A DNA stretch of 64,000 bases from an uncultured Cellulomonas sp. (GTDB lineage Bacteria; Actinomycetota; Actinomycetes; Actinomycetales; Cellulomonadaceae). This document shows, piece after piece, positions 1 to 7,480 of this stretch (position 1 is its first letter; every line of letters begins with the position of its first letter). A model generated the notes under the pieces. That model saw nothing but the letters and a program-made list of their open reading frames with translations. It ran no database searches and was not told the DNA's origin. Where the stretch lies: NCBI RefSeq assembly GCF_947494015.1, contig NZ_CANLTL010000016.1, positions 47,032-111,031 on the forward strand, read 5' to 3'. The position numbers and the translations under genes are program-made.

Positions 1-186
1 GCTGCCCTGCCGACCCGGCTCGTCGCCGCATGGCTGACCCACAACCACGGCCCGCAGCTGGTCGCCGCCACCGGGCGCCTGTGTGTGTTCGTCCTGGAGC
101 ACCCGGACGTGGACGTGACCGACCTCGCCGCGGCCTGGGACGCTACCCACGGACACCGACTGCACACCGGGGTGAGAGCGGCATGA
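1..186 (+). CDS. 3' end of an unknown protein (5' outside window)
   Basis: An open frame enters from the left edge in frame 1 and ends at TGA 184-186; 61 residues are visible. The tail is rich in Ala, Leu and Val and contains the stretch FVLEHPDVDVTDLAAAW. Its stop overlaps the ATG at 183 of the next gene (ATGA), so the two are probably co-translated. A degraded copy of the same tail (VLEHPRVDDVTDLAAAWDA) occurs at about 9314-9388, so this gene family is scattered by mobile DNA here. I do not recognise the family and the N-terminus is missing. Confidence 0.6.
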   Translation, partial: AALPTRLVAAWLTHNHGPQLVAATGRLCVFVLEHPDVDVTDLAAAWDATHGHRLHTGVRAA

Positions 187-581
187 GCGACGAAGAACGC
201 ACCCCCGACGACGTCGTGCGCGAGATGCTCTGGGACGCCCGCGACGCCAAACGCCTACGCCGGGTCGTGCCCCTGTCCCTGCTCGCCGACCGCGCACCCA
301 TCGCCGCCGTCATCGCCGACCACGACCAACGCTGCCCCGGTGCACCCACCGGCGGCAGCGGCCGCGTGCAGTCGATCGTCGCCCACACCATCGCCCTGGC
401 CGCCGACGTCGCCACCAACCGGACCAGGTACACCGACGCCGCCACCAGCCTGCACGCACGCGCCACCGGCCAGATCGACCCGTTCCTGCTCCGCCACGCC
501 GGCTACGTCCTGCGCGAGCTGCCCGCCATCCTCACCGGCCCCGACCACCCCGCCGCAGCGTCGGCCGCTGCCGAGCAGTAG
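183..581 (+). CDS. hypothetical protein, 132 aa
   Basis: The ATG at 183 overlaps the preceding stop. The longer frame from position 30 is rejected because it would overlap the preceding gene. The product is a soluble, mostly helical protein (MSDEERTPDDVVREML at the start) with no transmembrane segment or recognisable motif. It contains Cys and Asp/His residues around positions 38-45 but no clear metal site. It is followed after 14 bp by the glutaredoxin-like gene with a strong ribosome-binding site (GGGGAGGA), so the three leftmost genes look like one operon. Function unknown. Confidence 0.6.
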   Translation: MSDEERTPDDVVREMLWDARDAKRLRRVVPLSLLADRAPIAAVIADHDQRCPGAPTGGSGRVQSIVAHTIALAADVATNRTRYTDAATSLHARATGQIDPFLLRHAGYVLRELPAILTGPDHPAAASAAAEQ

Positions 582-595
582 GGGAGGACCGGGTC

Positions 596-940
596 ATGCT
601 CACCGTCACCGTCTACAGCACCGGGCCGTCGTGCATGCAGTGCAAGATGACCTACCGCGCACTGGACCAAGCCGGCATCGGCTACACCGTCGTCGACGTC
701 ACCGACAACCCCGCCGCCCGCGAGTACGTCATGGACGAGCTCGGCCACTCCACCGCACCTGTCGTGGTGGTCGACCAAGACCCCGACCACCACTGGTCCG
801 GCTTCCGCCGCGAGAAGATCGCGGCGCTGGCCGGCAGGCAGGCAGACGGGAGATGCCCAGCCGGGCAGCGAGCTGCACCGCTTCCTGGACACACCCCCGG
901 GCCCGGCTGGGTCTGGCTCCCGCCGGCCGTAGTCTGGTAG
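596..940 (+). CDS. glutaredoxin-like (NrdH-type) protein with an unusual C-terminal tail
   Basis: Residues 1-80 form a thioredoxin-fold glutaredoxin: beta strand MLTVTVYS, a redox-active CMQC at about residues 13-16, the cis-Pro loop TAPVVVV and the YTVVDVTDNP segment typical of NrdH redoxins and actinobacterial mycoredoxin-like proteins. Members reduce disulfides, for example in class Ib ribonucleotide reductase, but no nrd gene is adjacent. The ribosome-binding site is GGGGAGGA at 581-588. Normal NrdH is about 75-80 residues. The last 30 or so residues (rich in Pro, Gly and Trp) look like read-through into non-coding DNA, which suggests that the native stop was lost. Plasmid-borne versions of this protein are common in actinobacteria. 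Confidence 0.75.
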   Translation: MLTVTVYSTGPSCMQCKMTYRALDQAGIGYTVVDVTDNPAAREYVMDELGHSTAPVVVVDQDPDHHWSGFRREKIAALAGRQADGRCPAGQRAAPLPGHTPGPGWVWLPPAVVW

Positions 941-1045
941 GCGCGGCTGTGAGCACGCTTCCGCCACCGGTCACGACCCTCACCGACCGCGCTGATGGCT
1001 TGAAGACGGCGGTGCCGAAGTGACGACGGAAGGACGTGGGACGCG

Positions 1046-2104
1046 ATGAGGTCAATCCAAATCGGGACCCGCACGGTGGTGGCTACAGATGTCTTGCGCA
1101 GTTATTGGCACGTTGCAGCGGAGCGTCAGCGGGTCTACCACCGGCGGCTGAGCGGCGTTCCTGCCCCGTGGACGAGCGACCTCACCTTGTCCAGCTACCG
1201 CTTCACCAACGCCTATCGAGCTGCCGATAGGGTCTCGCAGGACCTGATTCGCATCCAGTACTCCGGCTCTCGAGACGCGGAAGATCTGCTGCTTCGAACT
1301 TTGCTTTACCGATTCTTCAACAAGCCGGCGACCTGGCGCGTCATCGAAGATGCTGTAGGGGTGGTCTCGACGGAAACCTTCGATCCTGCTGCGATCGATC
1401 GGGAACTCGAGCGAGTTCTTGCCCGCGGACAGAGGGTGTACTCCGCTGCGTACATCATTCCACCACCGCCGTTCGGAGCTCGGCGGAAGCACCTAAATCA
1501 CTTACGCCTGGCGGAGCACATCTTGGCCTGTGGTGCTGCCGAGCGCATTCGCGAAGCGCCCACGCTGCAGCAGGTCTACGCGATCTTGTCCTCGTTCCCG
1601 TCGCTAGGCCCGTTCCTGGCGTTCCAACTGACCATCGACCTGAACTACACCACGCTCGTCGACTTCGACGAGAACGAGTTCGTAGTCGCAGGTCCGGGTG
1701 CGCGCAGCGGCATAGCAAAATGCTTCGCCGACACCGGTGGGCTGGATCCCGAATCCCTGATTCGGTGGGCCGTAGAGCATCAGAGCGAAGAGTTCGAGCG
1801 GTACGAGCTCGACTTCCAGGACCTATTCGGCCGCCCATTGGCATTGATCGACTGCCAGAACCTATTTTGCGAGACTGACAAGTACGCGCGTGTCGCACAC
1901 CCCGATGCGACCGGCATCGGCAGCCGGACTCGAATTAAGCAACGTTTCACACCGCAGGCGCCCGCCCCGTCTCCGTTTTTTCCGCCCAAGTGGGGTATCA
2001 ACGATCGGGCGGTTACAGCGCTGACACACCGCCGCCAAGCGCCATCAGACGACCTGTTCTCCGGCGTCCTCGACCTCAATGGTCTTGAGCGTGCGGCCGG
2101 TTGA
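1046..2104 (+). CDS. putative DNA-base hypermodification protein (aGPT-PPLase / 5-hmdU kinase helical-domain superfamily)
   Basis: 352 residues. Motifs I associate with this superfamily are YRFTNAYRAADRVSQ (51-65), LLYRFFNKPATW (86-97), the helix-hairpin-like SLGPFLAFQLTIDLNY (186-201) and GPGARSGI (216-223). The superfamily is a DNA-glycosylase-like helical fold. In phages it acts with thymidylate-synthase homologues and P-loop kinases to turn 5-hydroxymethyl-dU in DNA into amino-acid or polyamine adducts of thymine. Exactly those partners, a TS-like protein and a kinase, lie next door on the opposite strand. Its 3' end overlaps the TS-like gene by 29 bp, tail to tail. Substrate and clade cannot be assigned by eye. 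A direct role in DNA modification is inference; a role on free nucleotides is possible. Confidence 0.65.
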   Translation: MRSIQIGTRTVVATDVLRSYWHVAAERQRVYHRRLSGVPAPWTSDLTLSSYRFTNAYRAADRVSQDLIRIQYSGSRDAEDLLLRTLLYRFFNKPATWRVIEDAVGVVSTETFDPAAIDRELERVLARGQRVYSAAYIIPPPPFGARRKHLNHLRLAEHILACGAAERIREAPTLQQVYAILSSFPSLGPFLAFQLTIDLNYTTLVDFDENEFVVAGPGARSGIAKCFADTGGLDPESLIRWAVEHQSEEFERYELDFQDLFGRPLALIDCQNLFCETDKYARVAHPDATGIGSRTRIKQRFTPQAPAPSPFFPPKWGINDRAVTALTHRRQAPSDDLFSGVLDLNGLERAAG

Positions 2105-3068
2105 TGAACTCCCACGCGACGACTCCGAGGTCGCTGCCCCCGAGTCGCTCGAGCCGCGATGCCAGTGAGGCCGGTTTGGTGCCGCGCTTGAACGCCCAAA
2201 AGATATCGATCGCCCGGATGTAGCCCAGCAACAGAGGGTCGGTGAACGGCACGTGTAAGTTGTCCAGGTCAGCGCCGTGTCGCAGTTGGTGCTCAAGGGC
2301 CATCCACGCCTCGTGGTCGGTCGTCGCTTGAGCCCAGCCGGTGTCGTAGCGATGCTCGCCGGAGCCGACGTACTCCCGTGCTGGATCGGCCGTCTCTACG
2401 ACCCGCCGGGCGCGGCCCTCGTACTCGCGGTAGAGGTGCAGGGAGGAGGTGAAGAAGGTCAGCACCCCTGGCTCCAGGTGGAGCCAGCGCGCCATCATCT
2501 CCAGCAGCAGGCTCCATTCGAAGGCGTTGATTCCGGAGAAGCCGAACCAGATGTCGGTGCTGCGAGCCGCCACGTTGATGTCGAGTCGACCGTCGCGAGC
2601 GAGGAAGTGCAGCCAGTTGTTGCACGGCACGTCGGCGCTGCTGCGGTAGTCGCTAGTGGGGTCGAATAGCGACACGGCTGCGCGCCGGGATCCCGGCGAG
2701 GCGGTTAGGGCTGAGTAGACCTCGAACATCTGGTCGATTCCCTCCCAGTCGCGCAGGCGTGGTCCGTAGCCGGCGCGCCAGGTAAGGCCGCCGTCGTCGG
2801 AGTAGTCCGGAGCTCGCTTGAGGTAGGGGGTCAGGTAGGCGAGGTCGTTGCGTCCCGCGATAACCCACATCGCTTCCGCGATCGCGGCGAACGGGTTGTT
2901 GTTGCGGCCAGGTGAGAACAAGAAACGTTGCGTGGGATGCTCGATGGTTATCGTCTGGGCGGCCAGCTCGAGGGTATGCCCGTTGCGGCTTTCAACGGCC
3001 TCTCCGTGGTGCAGGACACGTTGGAGCATGCCGACGAACGCTGCATCGATGTTCTGGAAGGCTGGCAT
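2076..3068 (-). CDS. thymidylate-synthase-fold enzyme (dUMP methylase or hydroxymethylase)
   Basis: 330 residues with the full TS signature: catalytic Cys149 in VPCNNWLHF, the phosphate-binding RS(T)D at 169-172, Asn181 (the Asn that selects uracil over cytosine in TS; Asp in dCMP hydroxymethylases) and HLY at 211-213. The fold transfers a one-carbon unit from methylene-THF to C5 of dUMP. Phage relatives stop at 5-hydroxymethyl-dUMP, the first step of thymine hypermodification. It is the last gene of the operon, 16 bp after the kinase gene. It diverges from housekeeping ThyA (shortened GISG/NAF loop, long N-terminal region), so I favour hydroxymethylation over dTMP supply, but sequence alone does not decide. 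Confidence 0.75.
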   Translation of the reverse strand: MPAFQNIDAAFVGMLQRVLHHGEAVESRNGHTLELAAQTITIEHPTQRFLFSPGRNNNPFAAIAEAMWVIAGRNDLAYLTPYLKRAPDYSDDGGLTWRAGYGPRLRDWEGIDQMFEVYSALTASPGSRRAAVSLFDPTSDYRSSADVPCNNWLHFLARDGRLDINVAARSTDIWFGFSGINAFEWSLLLEMMARWLHLEPGVLTFFTSSLHLYREYEGRARRVVETADPAREYVGSGEHRYDTGWAQATTDHEAWMALEHQLRHGADLDNLHVPFTDPLLLGYIRAIDIFWAFKRGTKPASLASRLERLGGSDLGVVAWEFINRPHAQDH

Positions 3069-3084
3069 GTGACGTCCCTGGGTG

Positions 3085-3684
3085 CTAGTCGACCAGCAAA
3101 CTTCGCTGGCTTAGCTCGGCGAGGATCCGCCGGGTGATGTCCTGGGGGTCTCCCTGCGGCACTCGTGAAGTGAGGGTGCGGTGCCGTGCTGCAAGTTGCT
3201 GGTAGCCATCCAGAATCGGGTCGGAATTGTTGGCATCGGGCGCATAGGGCTTGTCAAAGAGGAAGACGACGGCAGCCGGTAGTGGCGCCCAAATGCTATC
3301 GATCAGATTCTTGAAGCCCTCCTCGGAGACGCCCGCTGCGGGCAGGGCGCCGCTGTACCAGCCGTAGGCAAGAGTGGACCACCACCACCTGTCCAGCACG
3401 ACCGCGCGGGTCTGCAGTACCTCGAGGATGTGGGGGACGCTCTCGGCGTGGCACGCAAGATGAGCAAGCTGCTTGGCGAGACCCGACGCTGGTGCGCGGT
3501 AGGGCGACTCGAGCATCGAATACGTCTCGTCGGTGAAAGTGCTTAGGCCGCTGGGCATGTGCACGTGCACGGTTGTCGTCGGGTCGAGGACGTGGCGGAG
3601 CGCGTCGGACTGCGTGCTCTTGCCGGTCTTGTCCAGTCCTTCGAGCACCACGAGGGTGCCCGGCTTAAGTGTCGGCGCGGTCAT
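3085..3684 (-). CDS. P-loop nucleotide kinase, dTMP-kinase-like
   Basis: 199 residues. Walker A GLDKTGKST at 16-24 follows LVVLEG, as in thymidylate kinases (FEGxDGxGKST), and DRWWWS at 98-103 resembles the DR(Y/F)xxS substrate motif. Start chosen at ATG 3684, with GGAGA 9 bp upstream; the longer frame overlaps the peptidase gene. It lies 10 bp downstream of the C1 peptidase gene and 16 bp upstream of the TS-like gene. In thymine-hypermodification pathways a P-loop kinase phosphorylates either the 5-hydroxymethyl group in DNA or the modified dNMP. This protein looks closer to dNMP kinases, so phosphorylation of a modified dUMP is the simplest guess. Confidence 0.75.
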   Translation of the reverse strand: MTAPTLKPGTLVVLEGLDKTGKSTQSDALRHVLDPTTTVHVHMPSGLSTFTDETYSMLESPYRAPASGLAKQLAHLACHAESVPHILEVLQTRAVVLDRWWWSTLAYGWYSGALPAAGVSEEGFKNLIDSIWAPLPAAVVFLFDKPYAPDANNSDPILDGYQQLAARHRTLTSRVPQGDPQDITRRILAELSQRSLLVD

Positions 3685-3694
3685 CTCATGTCTC

Positions 3695-4369
3695 CTAGGT
3701 CTCAAGTACGCGTGCGGCCTGGACAGCGAACGCCACCAGGTATGCGAGGGGAAGCCAGCCATAGCCCCCCAGCCCCCAAACCGGCCCCCAGCTGTTCTTG
3801 ACCAACAGCATGCGACCGTGGATGGGATGCGTCGCTGCTCCGACGCACACGACGGCGTGGTAGCCGCCAGCTGTTGCCCTGACGCCGGGTAAAGCCACGA
3901 TGCCGTCCTCATCGGGGTTGTAGAACTGATCGGTGACCTCCAGGATGAGGATGACCGGGTACGAGGTGTCTAGAGCATCCTCGATCGGTTGCTCGACACC
4001 GTCGTGGAGCAAAGGCAGATCGTCGAGGCGGGCACGGTGCCAAGGTGGATCGGACAGATCGTCGGGAGGGTTCTCCGTCCCGGCGCCTAATGCACGGTTG
4101 TAGGGCCACTTGGTCAGTTCGGGCTGTCCCGGCCCGTTCAGCGCGGGCCCGACGTCGCGCAGAAGCATGCCCGCCGCGGAGGTGAGGCCGGCACGAGTCG
4201 CGTGCCACCACAAGGCCTCTGGTGCGAGGTCCTCGCTCGGCGCCGCCGGGGTTCCGATCAGTGCCTCGTGTGCCGCCGAGGTGGCGACTGCGACGCAGGT
4301 CGGGCGGTAGCCTTGATCGAGGATGGTGTCGCCGACGAGCCCGCGTAGGTCGATATCTCGTGGCATCAA
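3695..4369 (-). CDS. papain-like (C1 family) cysteine peptidase
   Basis: 224 residues. The catalytic set is visible: Gln19 and Cys25 in DQGYRPTCVAVATSAAHE, His171 in GGYHAVVCVG and Asn192 in VKNSWGPVWG. There is no signal peptide, so it should be cytoplasmic, and no recognisable long propeptide, so it must be controlled some other way. The gene immediately upstream (4-bp overlap) encodes a protein with a chagasin-like domain, the known inhibitor fold for this peptidase clan, which suggests a peptidase/inhibitor pair. The last 20 residues are hydrophobic (LAYLVAFAVQAARVL) and could touch a membrane. Cytoplasmic C1 peptidases are rare in actinobacteria. Confidence 0.8.
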   Translation of the reverse strand: MMPRDIDLRGLVGDTILDQGYRPTCVAVATSAAHEALIGTPAAPSEDLAPEALWWHATRAGLTSAAGMLLRDVGPALNGPGQPELTKWPYNRALGAGTENPPDDLSDPPWHRARLDDLPLLHDGVEQPIEDALDTSYPVILILEVTDQFYNPDEDGIVALPGVRATAGGYHAVVCVGAATHPIHGRMLLVKNSWGPVWGLGGYGWLPLAYLVAFAVQAARVLET

Positions 4370-5487
4370 TCATCCCACTCGCTGACAGCGGCCTCTTCGC
4401 GCAAGAACTCCTCAATCAGGCGGCGCCGGAACTCCACCGCTGGGGTCCCGCGTACGAGCGCGGAGACCTCCAGCCTGGCCACACGCTCCTCGGGCTGGAA
4501 CGGCCGCACCTCGCTGAGACGGACCGACTCCCGCCCTGGCGCGCCGGCTCCATAGGCGACCAGGCGCGTGACGGTACCGCCCACAGCGGTCAGGCCTGGC
4601 TCATAGGGCCCACGCGAGACCTCATCCCCCAGCAGTGTCATGACTTCTGAATGCGTCTGGGTGAAGGGCATCGTGATGACGTCTGCCGTGGTCCGAGTGG
4701 CGCCGCCGAATGCCTGCCCGTCGTCAAAGCTCGGCGGAGGCGGGCGCAGTGGGTGAACGGTCGCCGAATCCAGGGAAGGTTCGACGCACCACCGATACCC
4801 GGTACTTGGCCGCTCGGGCAGCCGCAGGACAATCGCATCACCCACGAACGCCTCGACGCTCACGCGCTCGTCGGGGTGGTCGAGCACCCACACGTCTCCT
4901 CTCGGGTCAGGCAGCGCTAAGCCGTCGGCGAGAGCTCGCTTAATCAGCATCGGACGGGCCTTGAGGAGTTCGGTACGATTGCCCGGGGAGACCAGTTTGG
5001 TGTTGACGAACTGACGGACCGCCGCCTCATAGCTGACATGCATGTCTCGCGCCGCCTGGTACAGCTGCTCCGGACCTACTTCGCTCCCACGGCGGATGCC
5101 GTACCGGCGGGCGGTCGAGTAGAGGAGCTCTAGCGGCATCAAGAAATGAGCAGCGAAGGTCTGTGCGTCGAGCTCACGAGAGTCATGGGGATGGTGCCCA
5201 ACGATCGTGTCGTCCGTCTCGAGCCGGAGCACGTCCTGGTCCAGGTACCAGTGGCCGAGCTCGTGGGCTGCGGTGTAGCGCTGCAGCGAGGCGGGTCGCT
5301 CGCTGTTGATGAGCACTCCGCCGGGGTCTCCGGGCAGGATCACTCCCAAGAGGTCCTTCATCGGTTTAAACCCCAGCACCAGGCCGCTGTTTTCGATCGC
5401 CTCGAAAGGGTCGACCGGACTCGCCTGATCGATGCCCAGCGTGTTGAGCGCGTTATTCGCAGCCTGGGCTGCGCCGATCCGGGTCAC
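4366..5487 (-). CDS. ImmA/IrrE metallopeptidase fused to a chagasin-like domain
   Basis: 373 residues. Residues 1-165 are an ImmA/IrrE (COG2856) zinc peptidase: AAHELGHWYLD (HExxH at 75-79) and the downstream ELDAQTFAAHFLMP helix with the third ligand. Such peptidases cleave a partner XRE repressor; one is encoded directly upstream (4-bp overlap). Residues about 205-345 carry the three landmarks of chagasin inhibitors in order: RPSTGYRW (226-233, cf. NPTTGYxW), GQAFGGAT (257-264, a GxGG-like loop) and RPF (328-330). Chagasin-fold proteins inhibit papain-like peptidases, and one is encoded directly downstream. The domain has a longer central loop than classical chagasin. That this single chain both cleaves the repressor and restrains the peptidase is inference. 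Confidence 0.75.
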   Translation of the reverse strand: MTRIGAAQAANNALNTLGIDQASPVDPFEAIENSGLVLGFKPMKDLLGVILPGDPGGVLINSERPASLQRYTAAHELGHWYLDQDVLRLETDDTIVGHHPHDSRELDAQTFAAHFLMPLELLYSTARRYGIRRGSEVGPEQLYQAARDMHVSYEAAVRQFVNTKLVSPGNRTELLKARPMLIKRALADGLALPDPRGDVWVLDHPDERVSVEAFVGDAIVLRLPERPSTGYRWCVEPSLDSATVHPLRPPPPSFDDGQAFGGATRTTADVITMPFTQTHSEVMTLLGDEVSRGPYEPGLTAVGGTVTRLVAYGAGAPGRESVRLSEVRPFQPEERVARLEVSALVRGTPAVEFRRRLIEEFLREEAAVSEWDD

Positions 5488-5852
5488 GGCCGTTTCCCTC
5501 CGCTACCTGGGCGCGCGCCCCGCGGGACCGATCCGGCGGCCAGGAACTGGGCGAACCGCAACACCTGCTCTTTGTCGTCGGCTGACAAGTCCTGCGTGGC
5601 TCGGTACAGGGCACCGTCCGCGGCGGCCACCGGGGCCTCATCCTCACCGAGTAGCCACTCCACTCTGCGTCGGTACAGCCTTGCCAACCGGCGTAACTCA
5701 AGAGCGGACACGCCTCGTTTCCCGACCTCGATGGCATGGACGCTCGTCCGCGGAATCTGCAACGCCCCACTGACTTCTCCCTGTGTGAGCCCGAGTGATT
5801 CCCTCGCTTCGCGTAGGCGAGCGGCAACCACGCGCTGCTCGTTGTCAGACAC
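5484..5852 (-). CDS. XRE-family helix-turn-helix repressor
   Basis: 122 residues. Residues 9-65 form a Cro/C1 HTH: LREARESLGLTQGEVSGALQ, then IPRTSVHAIEVGKRGVSALEL. The C-terminal 50 residues carry a short acidic helix (LSADDKEQVLRFAQFLAAG) typical of XRE proteins paired with ImmA peptidases. It overlaps acpS by 8 bp upstream and the ImmA gene by 4 bp downstream. The likely operator is the palindrome at 7481-7513 over the operon promoter, which would make the system autorepressed until ImmA cleaves this protein. Operator assignment is inference from position and symmetry. Confidence 0.8.
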   Translation of the reverse strand: MSDNEQRVVAARLREARESLGLTQGEVSGALQIPRTSVHAIEVGKRGVSALELRRLARLYRRRVEWLLGEDEAPVAAADGALYRATQDLSADDKEQVLRFAQFLAAGSVPRGARPGSGGKRP

Positions 5853-6231
5853 AAGGTCCTCCGATGGTCATAATCACGAACGCCACCGCGAAGCCACTCT
5901 CGTGGCTCAGCGATACGTCCCAACTGGTCGCTCCCAACTCCTGGGCGCGGCGCTGTGCCGAGCCAGTGAGTCTGAGCGTGGGCCCTCCCTCGGAGTCGGA
6001 CTGGATCTCGACGTCCTGAGGAGCGATCGAGCCGATGCCGCGCCCGAGAGCCTTCATAGCCGCTTCCTTAGCTGCCCAGCGCCCACCAAGGCGCGCTGCG
6101 TCCACTCCGCATTCCTCTTGTTCGTAGGCTGTGAACGCGATCGCGAGGAAGCCGTCATCCTCCTGAAGCATCCGCTCGATGCGCGAGCAGTCGACCAGGT
6201 CCACGCCCGTGCGCAGTGTTAGCGGGCTCAT
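5845..6231 (-). CDS. acpS: holo-[acyl-carrier-protein] synthase
   Basis: 128 residues, the usual AcpS length. GVDLVDCSRIERML (8-21) holds the Mg-binding Asp, and RWAAKEAAMKALGRGI (about 51-66) holds the WAAKEA motif with the second acidic ligand. AcpS transfers 4'-phosphopantetheine from CoA to the serine of a carrier protein. A candidate carrier gene opens this operon two genes upstream, which makes a dedicated pair likely. It overlaps the TS-fold gene upstream by 4 bp and the XRE gene downstream by 8 bp. Housekeeping acpS is normally elsewhere near fatty-acid or cell-wall genes, so this is probably an accessory copy. Confidence 0.85.
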   Translation of the reverse strand: MSPLTLRTGVDLVDCSRIERMLQEDDGFLAIAFTAYEQEECGVDAARLGGRWAAKEAAMKALGRGIGSIAPQDVEIQSDSEGGPTLRLTGSAQRRAQELGATSWDVSLSHESGFAVAFVIMTIGGPCV

Positions 6232-7109
6232 GCTGATGCCAGGCCCTGAGCTGTCCCGTTACTACGAGCCGTCGCAACCTCGTCAAGGATTGCTCGCACG
6301 CCTGATCGGCCCGAGTAGTCGCTGTGTTCGGCGTTGGCATGGCCGGCGACGATGGCGAGCTCTCCTGTGGCAAAGCCGGTCTGCTGGCACAAGAACTGCT
6401 GCAGTCGCGCGAGACCGACGAGGTTTCCGTAGCCGCGTGTAATCAGGTGCCAGTGCCGGTAGACGCCGAGCAGGGAAAGTGCCCCGTTGCGGACGCTGAT
6501 GTCGATGTGCACTAGGCACGGAAACCCACGCGTGCGGGTGTCCGAGACGGCATACTGCTCGAGCAACCCCCCGACGCCCGCCTCATCGGCACCATCGGCC
6601 TCACCGGCTACGGCGATATCACTGGCGTTCGATGCTCGACGCCTGTTGCTGCGTTCCTTCCTAAGTGCTTCGATGCGATTGCTCAGCTGGTTTGTTCCCG
6701 TCGCAGTCTTGCCTGGCCAGGAGACCATGCGCGCGAAGTATGTCCCTCCGCTGTTCGCGCGAACCCGCTTTAGAGTCGGCAGCGAGTCCAGATATGCGGC
6801 ATAAAGTTCCGCGGCCGCCTCATCTAGAGCGGCGCCGTCGTCGGGCGTGAGTTCAGGCGACCACGAGAAGCCCGGATTATTGTAGAGCGATATTGGGAAC
6901 AACGTGTTGGCCACCGTCAGCACGCCATGCTTGTCGCGCTCAAGCAGCACACGGTTGATGACACTACTCACAGTCGGGTCGTCGCCCTGTTGGGGAGAAC
7001 TAACAGTCACCATGAGATGCGTCGCTGTGCCACCCTGCTCGCTGTTAACGGACTCCAGCGTCTCCACCCATGCGTCCGAGATGCTATCCGCGGTGATAAA
7101 CATGCTCAT
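6228..7109 (-). CDS. divergent thymidylate-synthase-fold protein
   Basis: 293 residues. The C-terminal third reads as a TS core: FPCLVHIDISVRNGALSL (Cys198 in the catalytic position, PCL as in archaeal-type TS), YRHWHLITRGYGNLVGLARL (Arg218, and Asn229 at the uracil-selecting position) and GHANAE (His257 where TS has the HxY sugar contact; Tyr replaced). The first 190 residues do not resemble ThyA and include an Arg-rich linker at 147-160. The operon therefore encodes two TS-fold proteins of different lineage. It overlaps the carrier-protein gene upstream and acpS downstream by 4 bp each. It may be a second pyrimidine C5-modifying enzyme acting with the carrier protein; the retained Cys argues against a dead paralogue. 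Confidence 0.65.
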   Translation of the reverse strand: MSMFITADSISDAWVETLESVNSEQGGTATHLMVTVSSPQQGDDPTVSSVINRVLLERDKHGVLTVANTLFPISLYNNPGFSWSPELTPDDGAALDEAAAELYAAYLDSLPTLKRVRANSGGTYFARMVSWPGKTATGTNQLSNRIEALRKERSNRRRASNASDIAVAGEADGADEAGVGGLLEQYAVSDTRTRGFPCLVHIDISVRNGALSLLGVYRHWHLITRGYGNLVGLARLQQFLCQQTGFATGELAIVAGHANAEHSDYSGRSGVRAILDEVATARSNGTAQGLASA

Positions 7110-7480
7110 CGCAACTCCTTCATTTCCTCGTGAAGGACGTCAGCAACGCCTTCAAGACTCGACCAGCGACTGCGACGCACCTTGCTCAAGTCGAGTTGCT
7201 TGCGATCTAGGTCCCGATAGAAGCGTCCGATGAGAAAGACCACCTCCATCGAGTCGATGGGATCGCCGGCACCGACGCCGGGCACAACGTCGTGGTGCAA
7301 CTTCGCCAAGGTCCGGTCCAGCGCTGACCGAATCGAGTTTCTCGTCATCGCCTTCGCCGCGCGTAGCGACATCGGCATACCGAGGGTGTCGTGGACCACA
7401 CCGCCCACGGCTCCAGCCGACGCGTCGACCCCGAGGTCGAACGTTGGCTGCGCGTTCGCAGGCTGAGCGCTTCGAGTCAC
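7106..7480 (-). CDS. acyl-carrier-like protein
   Basis: 124 residues. The C-terminal half has the carrier-protein pattern: GDPIDSMEVVFLIGRFYRDL with Ser77 in the DS(M/L) phosphopantetheine site at the start of helix II, then LDLSKVRRSRWSSLEGVADVL for helices III and IV. The 40 or so N-terminal residues are an extra extension. Start is GTG 7480; the only nearby ATG (7485) runs into a stop. First gene of the operon: the promoter elements at 7487-7515 put the transcription start at or next to this GTG, so the message may be leaderless. AcpS from the same operon probably modifies Ser77. The cargo is unknown; no adenylation, ketosynthase or acyltransferase gene is present nearby. Confidence 0.7.
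   Translation of the reverse strand: MTRSAQPANAQPTFDLGVDASAGAVGGVVHDTLGMPMSLRAAKAMTRNSIRSALDRTLAKLHHDVVPGVGAGDPIDSMEVVFLIGRFYRDLDRKQLDLSKVRRSRWSSLEGVADVLHEEMKELR

Noticed and set aside
340..1023. 227-residue plus-strand frame
   Set aside because: Thr/Pro/Arg-rich shadow of the small unknown and glutaredoxin genes.
2076..3068. housekeeping thymidylate synthase
   Set aside because: Active-site residues fit, but the loops diverge and the operon context is that of a base-modification system; kept as TS-fold rather than named thyA.
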